Origin: Allacma fusca | Taxonomy: Eukaryota > Arthropoda > Collembola > Symphypleona > Sminthuridae | Direction: 5' to 3' | Length of the DNA: 64,000 nucleotides | Assembly (NCBI GenBank): GCA_947179485.1 | Contig: OX359246.1 | Span: 22,940,001 to 23,004,000, forward strand | In this document: positions 23,962 to 35,641 of the stretch, one piece after another | Numbering within the stretch: position 1 is the first letter of the stretch | Layout of the letters: each line of letters starts with the position of its first letter | Notes under the pieces: generated by a model | The model's database searches: none | What the model was told of the DNA's origin: nothing | Seen by the model: only the letters and a program-made list of their open reading frames with translations | Position numbers and translations under genes: made by a program

Positions 23962-24743
23962 AAATGACCTCATGCGGTTGGCAGCATCCGAGGTGGAGAA
24001 TTTAAACGCTTACGCTAAACCAGGTCGTAAAATTTTCGACAGAGTTACCAAAATCATCAAGAACAGGACAACTTACAAGATTTCCCGGCAAACTATTGCA
24101 GGCAGTATGGGAAAGAAAACGTCGTTGGGTTATGATCTTGAGCCGGATTTTGATGTCGTGCTGTTCATTTATGACAAGATATCATCACTGAAACCTGTTG
24201 TAGATCAATTTTATGATATTCTTCTAAATAATTTGCCTCTACAATGTAAGGATTGGATCAGGTTTGATGCGAGCACTTTGGCAAAAAATCCTTTCGGTCT
24301 GATGTTTGCCGTAGAAACTGTCATCGAACTTCCGTCGGAGTCCAGAAGAGTTACCATTAATTTTGACGTCCTCCCCGCATTCCACTTCAGCAGCGATGTT
24401 GAGGAGCATACGAAGATAGTTTTGGAAAAAATTCAAATGAGTGGGAAACCGAATTCGGAATGGAATACTTATAGCACTAGTTCCTTATATTTCAGGTCGG
24501 TCTTCAATTATTGAGCTGGTTGCAATCCAAGCTGCTTTGGAAGGAGGAACCAATATTTTGGAGGCATTTCGTCGGTTCTTGCAGCTTATTAAGGACGTTG
24601 ACAATATTTATATTAACTTTTTTGACTCCGTCACTCGTCCAAGACCATTGATACTGGATGCGGTGAATCCATTCAACAATTATGCAAAGCCGATTAAACC
24701 CATTCACAAGGCGTATTTCCACCAGAGCTTAAAAAAACATTAA
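23841..24743 (+). CDS. OAS-like nucleotidyltransferase, probably broken
   Basis: Related to 2'-5'-oligoadenylate synthases, the innate-immunity NTases that make oligoadenylates on sensing dsRNA. The main exon, from 23,945, shows the NTase core: GSMGKKTSL (P-loop-like GS...K.T), then DFDVVLFI with the catalytic D-x-D pair, then NFDVLPAF with a third Asp. The downstream part at 24,495-24,743 shows SSIIELVAIQAALEGG and RPLILDAVNPFNN, matching the OAS1 C-terminal motif RPVILDPADP. A likely first exon is ATGGCCTTC before a GTAAAT donor (intron 23,850-23,944, phase 0). The two main parts are in different frames. A 54-bp intron (GTGGGA...TTTCAG, 24,441-24,494) would join them, but the central helical part of OAS is missing, so it may be a pseudogene. 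Confidence 0.6.
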
Positions 24744-25735
24744 TTGCCTTGGGTCAGGCTGAAGATGGGCGAGATTACGAGGGGAAATTTTCGGAATTAT
24801 TGAATTTATTTTTTTAATTAATTCGAAATCTGCTTGTGTTGTATTTAGGGAAGTCGTCCTGGGGGTCTTTTTTTAAGTTACGTAGTTCCTAGGGTGAACT
24901 TTATACGATTCTTTTTGCTAATAATTTGGCCATAAGTGATGTTGAACGTACTCAAGGAAATCAAATATTTTTAAATGTTCGAAATATGTAATTACAAATG
25001 ATGGAATTACAATTGTTATAAATTGTTTTACAAGAAACGAGTGCTGTGTCCATCAAAAATTGCTAAACTACTATTTGAACAAATTAAAATTAAATAATTA
25101 CATTTAATGGAAGTCTTTAGAACATTTTACTCACAATTTGTGGAATTACAATTATTATAAATTGTTTTACAATAATTGAATGCTGTGTGCATCAATACTT
25201 CCTAAGCCATGTTAACAAATTAAAATGAAGTAGAACTTATGTCCTTAGAATATTTGACACACAACTTGTTTGTATGTGTGCATATGAACTTTTCCAATGT
25301 GGACTGAATTTATAGAATTGATGTACTTACTTTTTTATTTCTATTGATATTGCTCACCTTCAAATAAAATTGGTTGATTTTGCATATCGGCGAATCATTA
25401 ATAATTGGTGAAGGGATCGGCTTTTATTGAGTTAACATTTAAATTTAAAGTTTTTTTTGAATGTGAAAGTATTAATGAGCATGACTATTTTCTATTTTAT
25501 AGAATGTTATAAATTATAATATACATTTTACTGTCAAGAAATCTTTCATGGTTCGAAAATCGTTTTCCGTACGAGCAGTGTCAGTGTGTATTATTGATAT
25601 TATATTGTCCATACTTTTCTGTACCGCTTCCGTAATTCATGGTGTCAATAAATAAAGCATTACATTAATAAAACCATACTCTCACAAGGAGAGAAATTAT
25701 GAGTATACGTATGGATGCTCTTAAATATATATGTA
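24744..25735. repeat. intergenic with a ~135-bp tandem duplication
   Basis: Two diverged direct copies lie at about 24,995-25,130 and 25,131-25,265. They share GGAATTACAATT, TTATAAATTGTTTTACAA, GTGCTGTGT and AACAAATTAAAAT. No gene was recognised elsewhere in the stretch. Confidence 0.5.
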
Positions 25736-26072
25736 CTGTCGAGTCAAGCCAGGCTGATACTTTACCAATTAAGGACAGGTGTGTTACGCACGCCTCTCTT
25801 GCCTCCGATAGGCTTATGCTAGTTACCATAGAGTGACTGTCAACCATCGTTTACTTGTCAACCATAGATTGACTCTGTATTTGTAATGAGTGAGTGAACC
25901 ATCGAGTTTCAATTTCGTAATCATGTTGCAAGATATTTACATTGCATATGCATACATTCTTTTATTTCGCGCTGAAACGCATGAAAAATTATCGGCCAAT
26001 CGCAGGCAAGAGAGGCGTGCGTAACACACCTGTCCTTAATTGGTAAAGTATCAGCCTGGCTTGACTCGACAG
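25736..26072. mobile_element. 337-bp TA-flanked MITE (Tc1/mariner-like)
   Basis: Long terminal inverted repeats of about 72 bp start CTGTCGAGTCAAGCCAGGCT at 25,736 and end with the exact inverse at 26,072. TA flanks both ends (25,734-25,735 and 26,073-26,074). A TA duplication with long TIRs fits a non-autonomous Tc1/mariner element. The interior (about 190 bp) has no frame. The arms are nearly identical, so the element looks fairly young. Confidence 0.85.
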
Positions 26073-26718
26073 TATGTTAGGCACATACGGTTAGTGCACT
26101 ATTTCTAATGCACTATGAATCTGCAAATCTTATTGGGAATGAGGCCAGATATAGACAAGTTAAAATTTCACGATAAAATTTTCCATATGACGAAAGCAAA
26201 GTATAAAAAATGTCCTGAAAGCCTATTCATGTCGGTTTAAAACATTTACTTTTCCAAGTCCCTGTCACTTATGTAAAGCACGAGAATATGTCCGGAATTT
26301 TCTAAACAAACATACTTTTGTACTTAATGTTTTTGTAAAAAAGCGAAACTTTGATACTTTTAGATCTTACTTTTTGATACCTTTGTAAATGGAGTGTTTA
26401 CTCGAACCAATTTAATTATGCATTCCGAAGAACAGCGTAAAATTCAAGTGAAGCTTTTATAGCGAAGAATGGCATAGCTATATTAGACACAGATTTTCAA
26501 AAATCTCGTTCCTAAAACAAATGACGTCCTACACCAGGGCAAACTGCATTAGGACGATCAAGTAGGTAACAATTTGACCCAAAATCTGTGAACAATTGTC
26601 AAGACAACTAATTAAAACAAAATGTGGCAGTTTCGTGACTTTCAATCAATAGGATAGACTGAGAATTCCAAATGTCATAAGTTAATTAGAACATAAGTAC
26701 CAAGGATCGTTTACTTGA
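26073..26718. other. no recognised gene; possible 3' region of receptor
   Basis: No further receptor exon could be identified here. If the last receptor exon (with the usual TY-x-V-LLQF ending) is not at 26,719-26,832, it would have to lie here or further left. Confidence 0.35.
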
Positions 26719-27975
26719 TTAAATTTTGTAATTTGTTTTTACCGTCAACACAACGTTTTGGTTGTACGTCAAATAGTTCCCAAATTTTACCCGAGTAGGG
26801 TCAGCTGCCATTAGATCATGCAAACATTTTATCTGTGAGAAAAAAGTCTGTTTTATGAAATTTTTCCACTGAATGTATTGAATTCAAGAATAATAAAGAA
26901 TTTACCTCATGTAGCATCGCAAGGTCTGTGTGTTTTCGTTTAATCAAAGCAATCGTAGTAGTTAAATCTTTCTCCTGTGGAAACATTTTTGAGAACACAC
27001 ATTACATTATGATCCGCGTACGAAAATTTGATTGCAAACTGCTACTTGTAAATTGTTACAACTCACCGCAGCAGTGATTTTTCCTGCCTGTAATGCTTTA
27101 ACATATATGCGCAGGAATGTGGAACTGCATACGTAAACCCAAAATACAAGTAGGGACTTGAAATACCCTTTTTTCAAGGGAAAATGTACAATGCAGAAAA
27201 GGCAGGACGTGGACAAAATAATGCACTGAAAAACAAGGAGTATTTCTCGTTGGGAAAGGAACTTGCTCATATTACCACACTGATTGCGGATCCAGATCAC
27301 CATTTCCCTCCATTTCATCGCCGTCTCAGCGTGACAGGTTTGGCTTAAGACAGTAAACTCTATGCCCTGTTGCATCTACAAACAGAAAAGGATAACACAG
27401 TTCCGCAAGGAGTTCCGAATAGGACCAGAGAATATTGTTTAAAGATTGAGGAAAATGAATTAGGAATATTCCAATAATAATGAAATCATGGAGGAAGCCA
27501 TACCAAATTAAATGCATTAACAATCATTCGAAACATGCAAATGGTTTCCAAATCCTCTAAATATTCCGAGCCGTATAAAACAGACCCGAGTACAAGGTTA
27601 TAAAACATATAAAAAAATGTAGAGCTTCCTAATTCGTTTGTCATTGCAGGAACAAATGTGTAAACCACGCCTGGGAATATAAATATAGCCCATATTTTAC
27701 AATAGTGGGGTTTCTCGGTCTTCGACAAAGTTTGGTCTTGTTGCAAGAAGAGGTAAAATCTCTCGTCAAATTCCAAATGGAATTTTCTCCAACTATTTAA
27801 AAACGATGCGTGGGACCTCTTATTCCACCAGCCATAAATTATTCCCTGGATTCGGAATGCTGGAAGCAGCAGCACTAACAAAATTTCTAAATAATAGACG
27901 AGAGTTGCTGCAGGCTCTTTTGCTGTTTTGTCAACACTGTATCCGTCGGAAATCTGCGTGAAATTTTCTGTAAAC
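26719..27975 (-). CDS. gustatory-receptor-like chemoreceptor, exons 2-5
   Basis: Seven-transmembrane chemoreceptor of the insect Gr/Or superfamily, read on the minus strand. Exon 2 is 27,975-27,504 (acceptor TTCTCCACAG, donor GTATGG). Exon 3 is 27,375-27,067 (acceptor TTTGTAG, donor GTGAGT). Exon 4 is about 26,974-26,906 (acceptor TTTCCACAG, donor GTAAAT). Exon 5 starts at 26,832 (acceptor TTCTCACAG). The introns after exons 2, 3 and 4 are all phase 0, as in the conserved C-terminal introns of Gr genes. Hydrophobic segments include LEILLVLLLPAF, IWAIFIFPGVVYTFV and a pair in exon 3 (LLVFQCIILSTSCLF; LLVFWVYVCSSTF). Exon 5 either splices at 26,791 or reads on to a stop at 26,719; the family's typical C-terminus was not found. 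Exon 1 lies at 61,112-61,383, beyond the mitochondrial insertion. Confidence 0.65.
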
Positions 27976-29376
27976 CTGTGGAGAACGGAAAACATAGGAA
28001 AAATGAAATTATTATATATTTCAAGTTATATATATTTAGTTACCCACACCAACGACCAAGCATACGGAGGTATGAAAAAGTATCCGTGCAAGTGATTAGT
28101 GCTTTTCTTTGCGTCTGGGAATTATTAGATGAATGTACTTTCATATGATTTTCATTTACATACCTAAATAAGCTTATGCTTCAGAAATACGTTTCGGTTG
28201 CTAATTTCGAGTATTGGTGTATTAGGTAGAAAGAGAGTCCTTAAAACATACTTTTAATGGGAAGAAGGTACCATTATCATTTGTATGATCATGAGAATCA
28301 TACGAACTCATACTGGAAGGCATACTTCCATGTAACTTCCCAGCATATAGTGAAACCTAACGGATGACAGTGCCATTTTATCCAGGTTCCCATGAACCAG
28401 GTATTACTACTTCAAGTAATAATTAGTTGGAAGCTAGTACTTTTCATTACTAATAATTACTAAAATAACTACTAGAATAATTTTAACTGTAAGTGGGTAG
28501 TGGATTTAAACAAAATCTGTATGCCTTTTAGTCACGGGATCAGATAATCAGAAATTAATGTGATGAATTATTGCGGTCACTAAGGGGCATATCCTCAATG
28601 GACGACACAGGTATGCACACGCTTCTCATTTCTTAGTTTCTTAAGTATATTTAAAATAGAGCATATAATAAATAAATAAAATGCGGGATCCCGAAGATAT
28701 GTCATGAGTGATTGAGAATTCGGGCAATAATATTCAGAATTGGCGACAAGAGGCGAGGCAATTTTGGACGGATTTGAGGATCTGTTGGTAGAATCAACAA
28801 AATGTGGGAGGCAGCCTCTAATGATGAAGTTTGTTGATTCGTACTAACTATCCCGACAAACCCTCATTGTCATTGTATTACCTCAACTCGCAATTATCCA
28901 GATATTCCGCCATTCTTGATATTTTGTAGACATTTATTTACTGTAAGCTTTTGTTTACATTAGATGCAAGAATTTATAGATTTTTGCAGCAAAGAATATT
29001 TTTGCTTGCTTTGAGATTCTTTTTTTGAAGTAATCCAAGAAGAGTGGATCATGAACACTGAATTTCTTGTTAAAATTGAGAATTCTGATTTTACAGGTGC
29101 AGCTCAAGGATTTTACAAGACTAGTTTAAGGATCGTAATATCTCGGAGGGGCAGAAGAGGTCGGTTATACGAGCACCCGGCATAAAAAAGAAGTATGAAG
29201 GAAGAGTCTGTGAAGAAAAATTTTGGCTGACCTGAAAACAGTTTACCTTAAACCGTATAATTACTGGTAAAAAATATCTATATAAAGATGTGTTTAGAAC
29301 TTTTCAAAATTTGTTACGTCTCGCTAGTTCAAAAACTCACAATACGGCAGTCAAGGCAATGGGTCATTAAAATGAC
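27976..29376 (-). other. receptor intron 1, part left of the insertion
   Basis: Noncoding AT-rich DNA between receptor exon 2 and the mitochondrial insertion. No gene was recognised. The last nuclear bases read ATGGGTCATTAAAATGAC before mitochondrial sequence starts. Confidence 0.55.
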
Positions 29377-29673
29377 GAAAAATGATAGAAAGAAAAATAC
29401 TTCTGAAATAATAAATAGTACTATGCCTAGTTTTATACCTGATAAAACTTTTTTTGTGTGAAGGCCTTGGTAAGTTCTTTCTCGTGAGATATCCCGCCAT
29501 CATTGGAATGATGAAATTACGGTGATTAATAAACCAATAATTAATAAATTAATATTAAATTGATTAAATCATTTTACTAATCCAGTGGTTATTACCAATG
29601 CTCCAATAGATGTGGATAAAGGTCATGGTCTTATATCAACTATATGAAATGGATGTTTTTTTACAACTATCAT
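29377..29673 (-). pseudogene. COX3: COX3, 5' fragment (copy 1)
   Basis: First 99 codons of cytochrome c oxidase subunit III, starting at ATG 29,673 three bases after the ATP6 stop. The text matches the complete copy at 46,520-47,308. It includes HPFHMVDMRPWPL and [13 protein letters not shown], with TGA read as Trp. It is cut at 29,377, the left junction of the mitochondrial insertion. Confidence 0.95.
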
Positions 29674-29676
29674 AAT

Positions 29677-30354
29677 TTAATGGTGTACCTCTCTTATGTA
29701 AAGAGTTATTAAAATAACGAATACGTAAGCTTGGATAATTGTTACTGCTACTTCTAGGATGGTCAATAAAATGAAGGCATTTATAACCCCTATTAGAGGG
29801 ATTGAGGTTGATACGGCAGCTTGTCTTCCCACTAATGTTATTAGAAGGTGACCTGCAATTATGTTTGCTGTTAGCCGTACGGCTAAAGTTAAAGGTCGAA
29901 TTAGATTACTAGTTGTTTCAATTAATACTATAAATACTATAAGTGGGGTTGGTGTTCCCTGTGGAACTAGGTGAGCTAGCATATCAATGGTTTTATTAAA
30001 CCAGCCAAACACTATCAAAGAGATTCATAGGGGTAAAGCTATGGCCAGTGTTATAGATATATGTCTTGATGCCGTAAAGATATAAGGAAGTATACCTAAA
30101 GAGTTATTTGTAATAATGAATATAAATAGAGTAATTATGAAAATAGAAGTCCCTAGGGGTGACCTTTTTCCTAATGTTACTTTAATTTCTTTATGAAGAA
30201 TGTTTATTGTTTTTGTTAAAAATATATTTAAGTTATTGGGAATAACTCAATATATAGGATATATTATAACTATAATTATTAGTATTGATGTTCAATTTAG
30301 TGAAAGTCTATTAGATGTAGCTGGGTCAAAAATTGAAAATAGGTTAGTTATCAT
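29677..30354 (-). CDS. ATP6: ATP synthase F0 subunit a (copy 1)
   Basis: 225 codons starting ATG ATA ACT (MMTNLFSIFDPATS) and ending in REVHH-TAA. The proton-channel helix motif TPLIVFIVLIETTSNLIRPL includes the conserved Arg. It overlaps ATP8 by 7 bases (ATGATAA), the usual bicistronic arrangement. It reads through only with TGA as Trp. Identical in arrangement to 47,312-47,989. Confidence 0.95.
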
Positions 30355-30512
30355 AGTCATGTTTTGTTAAAATTTTTGTTAATTAAGTTTTTATTATTAG
30401 TTAATTTTTTTTTATTAAATATTGTGAAGTACACTTTTGTTAAAATAACAAATCTAACTATAGAAGATATAGTAAAAATTAGATTTCATATTATTGGTGC
30501 TATTTGAGGAAT
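30348..30512 (-). CDS. ATP8: ATP synthase F0 subunit 8 (copy 1)
   Basis: 54 codons starting at ATT directly after trnK, with the diagnostic N-terminus IPQMAPMMW, then a hydrophobic helix and a basic Asn/Lys-rich tail. The TAA stop overlaps the ATP6 start. Confidence 0.9.
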
Positions 30513-30517
30513 TTTAT

Positions 30518-30582
30518 CATTAAGGATTAATACAATCGTAGGATGACTTAAAAGGTCATTACCTTATCTCGGCCACTTAATG
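30518..30582 (-). tRNA. trnK: tRNA-Lys, anticodon TTT (copy 1)
   Basis: Perfect acceptor stem CATTAAG/CTTAATG. Anticodon arm ATGAC-CTTTTAA-GTCAT, giving TTT rather than the CTT common in insects. It sits between COX2 and ATP8; trnD, usually its neighbour, is absent here and lies after ND1. Confidence 0.9.
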
Positions 30583-31271
30583 TATTTTTTAAATGATCTA
30601 ATTCATTTCTTGAAGAATTCGGTATAAGTTGCTTCTACCGTAATAGGCATAAATCTATGATTTGCCCCACAAATTTCTGAGCATTGTCCATAAAATAGTC
30701 CTGGGTAGTTAATTAAGAATCTTACTTGGTTAAGGCGTCCTGGAATTGCGTCGGCCTTTACACCTAGTGAGGGCACAGCCCATGAGTGAATAACGTCCGC
30801 TGACGAAATCAAGTTACGTACTTGAGTATTAAAAGGAATTACAACACGATTATCAGTGTCTAGGAGGCGGAACTGATTTGATTTAAGTTCTTGAGACGGT
30901 ACTATGAAGGACTCAAATTCGATGTTTTGAGTAAAGTCTGAGTATTCATAAGACCAATATCATTGGTGACCGATAGTTTTTAAGGTAATATCGGGATTAT
31001 AAACTTCATCAATAAGATATAAAATACGAATAGAAGGTAGCCCAATAAATAAAAGAACTAATGCTGGGGCTAAAGTTCAAAATAGTTCTAGTGATTGTGA
31101 CTCAAGGAGTTGTGTATTAATATTACTATTAGTAATAGTCTTAATTAGTTTAAATCTAACTACTGTTATAACTAGGATAAGAATAGATAAAGCATGGTTG
31201 TGAAAAAAAATTAATTGTTCTATAAGAGGGGAAGCGGCATTTTGAAAGCCAAGTGCTGTTCATGTTGGTAT
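30583..31271 (-). CDS. COX2: cytochrome c oxidase subunit II (copy 1)
   Basis: 229 codons from ATA ([20 protein letters not shown]) to an incomplete TA stop that abuts trnK. The CuA centre region [15 protein letters not shown] holds the two Cys, Glu and His ligands, and [20 protein letters not shown] holds the upstream His. TGA codes Trp in several places. Confidence 0.95.
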
Positions 31272-31336
31272 TTCTAACTAGAAATTTATTTCTATAGATG
31301 AATTTTAAGTTCATTACATTTGTCTGTCAAGATAGA
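31272..31336 (-). tRNA. trnL2: tRNA-Leu(UUR), anticodon TAA (copy 1)
   Basis: Acceptor TCTATCT/AGTTAGA and anticodon arm ATGAA-CTTAAAA-TTCAT. Its place between COX1 and COX2 is the shared derived position of Pancrustacea. Confidence 0.9.
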
Positions 31337-31338
31337 AC

Positions 31339-32871
<1,533 letters not shown>

Positions 32872-32896
32872 ATTTTAATAAAATTAATTATTAATG

Positions 32897-32955
32897 GGGT
32901 TAGATTTTCTAAAGAATTGCAAATTCTTTATTATGGTTAATCAACCATTAGCCCT
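32897..32955 (+). tRNA. trnC: tRNA-Cys, anticodon GCA (copy 1)
   Basis: Acceptor GGGTTAG/TTAGCCC, anticodon arm AGAA-TTGCAAA-TTCT, T stem ATGGTT/AACCAT. The D arm is reduced to a short loop. It lies next to COX1, with trnW between it and trnY. Confidence 0.85.
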
Positions 32956-32961
32956 TATAAT

Positions 32962-33031
32962 TAAAACTTGAAAGATTGATACTTTTATTTTAAACTTTGA
33001 AGGTTTAAAGTTTTTTTTAACTTAAAGTTTT
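32962..33031 (-). tRNA. trnW: tRNA-Trp, anticodon TCA (copy 1)
   Basis: Acceptor AAAACTT/AAGTTTT is perfect. The anticodon arm TTAAAC-CTTCAAA-GTTTAA carries TCA, which reads TGA and TGG as Trp and so supports the mitochondrial code used here. Confidence 0.9.
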
Positions 33032-33040
33032 TCCTTCATG

Positions 33041-33105
33041 AATAAGATGTCTGATTAAGGTGTTAAACTGTAAATTTAATTATGGGCATAATAGCTCTCT
33101 TGTTA
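33041..33105 (+). tRNA. trnY: tRNA-Tyr, anticodon GTA (copy 1)
   Basis: Acceptor AATAAGA/TCTTGTT with one G-T pair. Anticodon arm TTAAA-CTGTAAA-TTTAA. The second copy (50,675-50,739) has a base change in this anticodon. Confidence 0.9.
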
Positions 33106-33119
33106 TTTTAAGTTAAGTC

Positions 33120-34130
33120 TTAAAAAAATAAAATAATTATTGGTCCGGTAATATTAGCTGTTACTATTAATATTATTATTAATTTATATATATAAATATT
33201 TTTAATACTTCTGATTTTTGGATGGGTGGATTTAATGAAAATTGAAGTATATAGTATTTTTATATAGAATCATAAAGTTACAATTGACGATAGAATTATT
33301 ATTCCTGAAATTATAATTAGGTTAAATTTATCTATAATTTGATTTATAACCCTAAGTTTTGCTAAGAACCCCATAAACGGTGGCAATCCTGCTATTGATA
33401 TTAGATTGATAATAAGAATTATTTTTAATCTGTTTATATTATTAATGGTCATAAAAGATGAGATTTTTTTGATGTTCATAAAATGAAATGATGAGGTTAA
33501 AATAATAATTATGGTTGAATAAATTATAAAATACCTAACTCACACTTTTATATTTACTATTAAACTTATTAGTATTCATGATGAATGGGCTATAGATGAG
33601 TACGCTATAAGTTTTTTTGTGGAGTTAACGTTTAACCCCCCTAGTATACCGACTAATGATCTTATAATTATAATAACTGTTAATATTTCTCTAATAAATA
33701 AAGCTAGAATAAAGAGAGGGGCTACTTTTTGTCATGTAATTAATATGAATACTTGTGTAAAGTTTATATTTTCGATAATTTGAGGCATTCAGAAGTGGAA
33801 TGGAGGAATACCTGATTTAATTAATAGCGATATTGTTAAAATCTCATTTCTGAGGCTAAGGCCGAAGTTATTTCTTTTTAGAAGAGAATAAATAAATGAA
33901 GTTATTAGTAGGATAGATCCTATAGATTGAATAATAAAATATTTAATTGCTGTATTAGTGTATTTGGGTGTTATTTTTCTTAATAAAAAAGGAATAAATA
34001 CTATTAAGTTAATTTCTAGGGCCATTCAAATAAACCTTCATGATCTTGATGAAATTACTATTAAAGGTGTAGTGATTAATACAAACAGAAATAGTGAATT
34101 TCTATATTTAAGAAACAATAAAAAGAGAAT
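33120..34130 (-). CDS. ND2: NADH dehydrogenase subunit 2 (copy 1)
   Basis: 336 codons, from ATT overlapping the end of trnM to TAA at 33,120. Characteristic segments are the N-terminal SWSFIWMALEINL, LIKSGIPPFHF and SIAGLPPFMGFLAKL. Almost wholly hydrophobic, as expected for a complex I membrane subunit. The start could be a few codons later (TTG) if overlap with trnM is disallowed. Confidence 0.9.
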
Positions 34131-34183
34131 TTACTTTCATATTTGAATTATGAGTCCAAAAGCTTTAATTTAGCTTATCTTTT
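34122..34183 (-). tRNA. trnM: tRNA-Met, anticodon CAT (copy 1)
   Basis: Anticodon arm TTGGA-CTCATAA-TTCAA, D arm AGCTAAATTAAAGCT, acceptor AAAAGA paired with TCTTTT. Ancestral I-Q-M-ND2 order is kept. Confidence 0.8.
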
Positions 34184-34249
34184 ATATTTAGTTTAAATGA
34201 ACAAAAAACTTTGAATTTTTCGGAAATAGTGAGATTCTATTAATATAAG
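34182..34249 (+). tRNA. trnQ: tRNA-Gln, anticodon TTG (copy 1)
   Basis: Acceptor TTATATT/AATATAA is perfect; anticodon arm AAAAA-CTTTGAA-TTTTT. Confidence 0.85.
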
Positions 34250-34310
34250 AAAAGTAAATAATACATAATTTATTCTATCAAAATAATCCTTTTAAATCAG
34301 GCATTTTCTT
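34248..34310 (-). tRNA. trnI: tRNA-Ile, anticodon GAT (copy 1)
   Basis: Anticodon arm TTATT-TTGATAG-AATAA; acceptor AGAAAA paired with TTTTCT. It borders the control region. Confidence 0.8.
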
Positions 34311-34667
34311 TTTTTATATTATAAATTTAAATAACTTATTATTTCTTATTATTTAGGACAAAAGATATATAATTAATTAGCATTATTTTATTTTTTTATA
34401 TTTAAAAAGAAAGAGATTATCAGAAAAAATATTAAGTTACTTAAGTTCCAGAATATAAATTATATATATATATAAAATATTTTATTATATTATAGATAGA
34501 TAAATATATGTATAAAAAAAAAATAATTTATATATCTGTACTAGAAGAAGTTATTATATAAGATACCCTATAACTTGAAAAGTTGTAAGATAAATAAATA
34601 TTTTTTTAAAAAAAAAAAAAAAAAAAATTTCTTACTTGGGTTGTTTTCTTTTATTAGATTAATTAAG
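34311..34667. promoter_or_regulatory. putative control region (A+T-rich), copy 1
   Basis: Noncoding AT-rich stretch between trnI and trnL1/12S with a (TA)n run near 34,455-34,470 and a T7-A20 homopolymer tract at about 34,601-34,627. It lies where the control region of arthropods holds the replication and transcription origins. From 34,401 on it belongs to the duplicated block. A tRNA-Phe candidate is embedded in it. Confidence 0.6.
34543..34608 (+). tRNA. trnF: tRNA-Phe candidate, anticodon GAA (unit A)
   Basis: Anticodon arm ATAAC-TTGAAAA-GTTGT with GAA; a possible acceptor AGAAGAA/TTTTTTT relies on G-T pairs and a T run. It is the only place left for trnF, since the arm after ND5 reads better as trnE. 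Weak fold; repeated at about 37,071, 52,173 and 54,697. Confidence 0.4.
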
Positions 34668-34734
34668 ACTAATTTGGCAGAAAATTGCAAATGATTTAGA
34701 ATCATTTTATATAAGTAATAACTTTTATTTAGTA
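34668..34734 (+). tRNA. trnL1: tRNA-Leu(CUN), anticodon TAG (unit A)
   Basis: Acceptor ACTAATT with TTAGT pairing, TGGCAG D-arm start, anticodon arm AATGA-TTTAGAA-TCATT. It lies before 12S rather than between 16S and ND1, a rearrangement. Confidence 0.85.
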
Positions 34735-35575
34735 CAACTGTGGGAAGATGCTATTAGGGTGGCAGGTCGCTACATATTAAATTTTTCCCTTTCAAAGTTT
34801 GATTCTGGCTTTAAAATTAATTTAATGAAAGACTTAACATGCAAAGTATACTAAAATTTATTTGACGCAGTACTTAATTTTACACTACTTAGTTTAAGGT
34901 GTAGCTATCTATTTAATAATTGATTAAAATCGTGCCAGCATTCGCGGTCACACGATAATTTAGAGTTAATTAGTTCGGTTATGTTGAATTTTTTATTATT
35001 CAATAGATATTATGATCTTTATATGGGTAAAATCTTAAATATTATATGGTTTATTAATATGAATTTATTCTATCTTAAATCACATAGACCTGGATTAGAT
35101 ACCCAGTTATAAAAAAGTTATTAATGCCTTAGTAGTAATGGAAGAAACTTAAAGAATTTGGCGGTAAATTAATCCTTATAGAGGAATTTGTTAATGAATC
35201 GATAATCCACGTTTATCTCTCTTATTTTATATCTATATATCGTTGTTTAAAGAAATAAGCTAAAGCTTTTATCTTAATTTTAAATAAAATTAAATCAAAT
35301 CAAGGTTTAGTTATTTTTAAGATTTAATGAATTACAATTTTTAAAAAAAGTGAATTATTCAATTATATTTGAGTTTGAAATTGGATTTATAAGTATGTTG
35401 ATTAAATTAAAGTTAATTGAAATGGCTCTAATTTATGTACAAATCGCCTGTCACTCTCGTTTCTAAAATGAGATAAGTCGTAACAAAGTAGATTCACTGG
35501 AAAGTGCTTCTTGTATGTATTCTATTTAATTATTGTGCCATGATTTAAAATAATATACAACAATTTTTATGTGAG
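34735..35575 (+). rRNA. rrnS: 12S rRNA (unit A)
   Basis: Small-subunit mitochondrial rRNA. Landmarks are GTGCCAGCATTCGCGGTCA, GGATTAGATACCC and, near the 3' end, GTCGTAACAAAGTAG. Ends are set by trnL1 and trnV. At 35,449 this unit has T (CGCCTGTCAC) where the other three have C (CGCCCGTCAC). Confidence 0.9.
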
Positions 35576-35641
35576 TGGGGTGTATCTTATTTTAAAGTTT
35601 TTTATTTACACTAAAAAGACCCTCGTTTAGAGGCGCCTTAA
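35576..35641 (+). tRNA. trnV: tRNA-Val, anticodon TAC (unit A)
   Basis: Acceptor TGGGGTG/CGCCTTA (G-T pairs), anticodon arm TTTTA-TTTACAC-TAAAA, T arm CCTC-GTTTA-GAGG. Between 12S and 16S as usual. Confidence 0.85.

Noticed and set aside
26719-26790. Read-through of receptor exon 5 as the true C-terminus
   Set aside because: Not excluded, but a good donor (CGG-GTAAAA) precedes it and the family's terminal motif is lacking, so it is not asserted as the end.
33958-34146. Plus-strand frame opposite ND2 (also 51,592-51,780)
   Set aside because: Antisense shadow of ND2.
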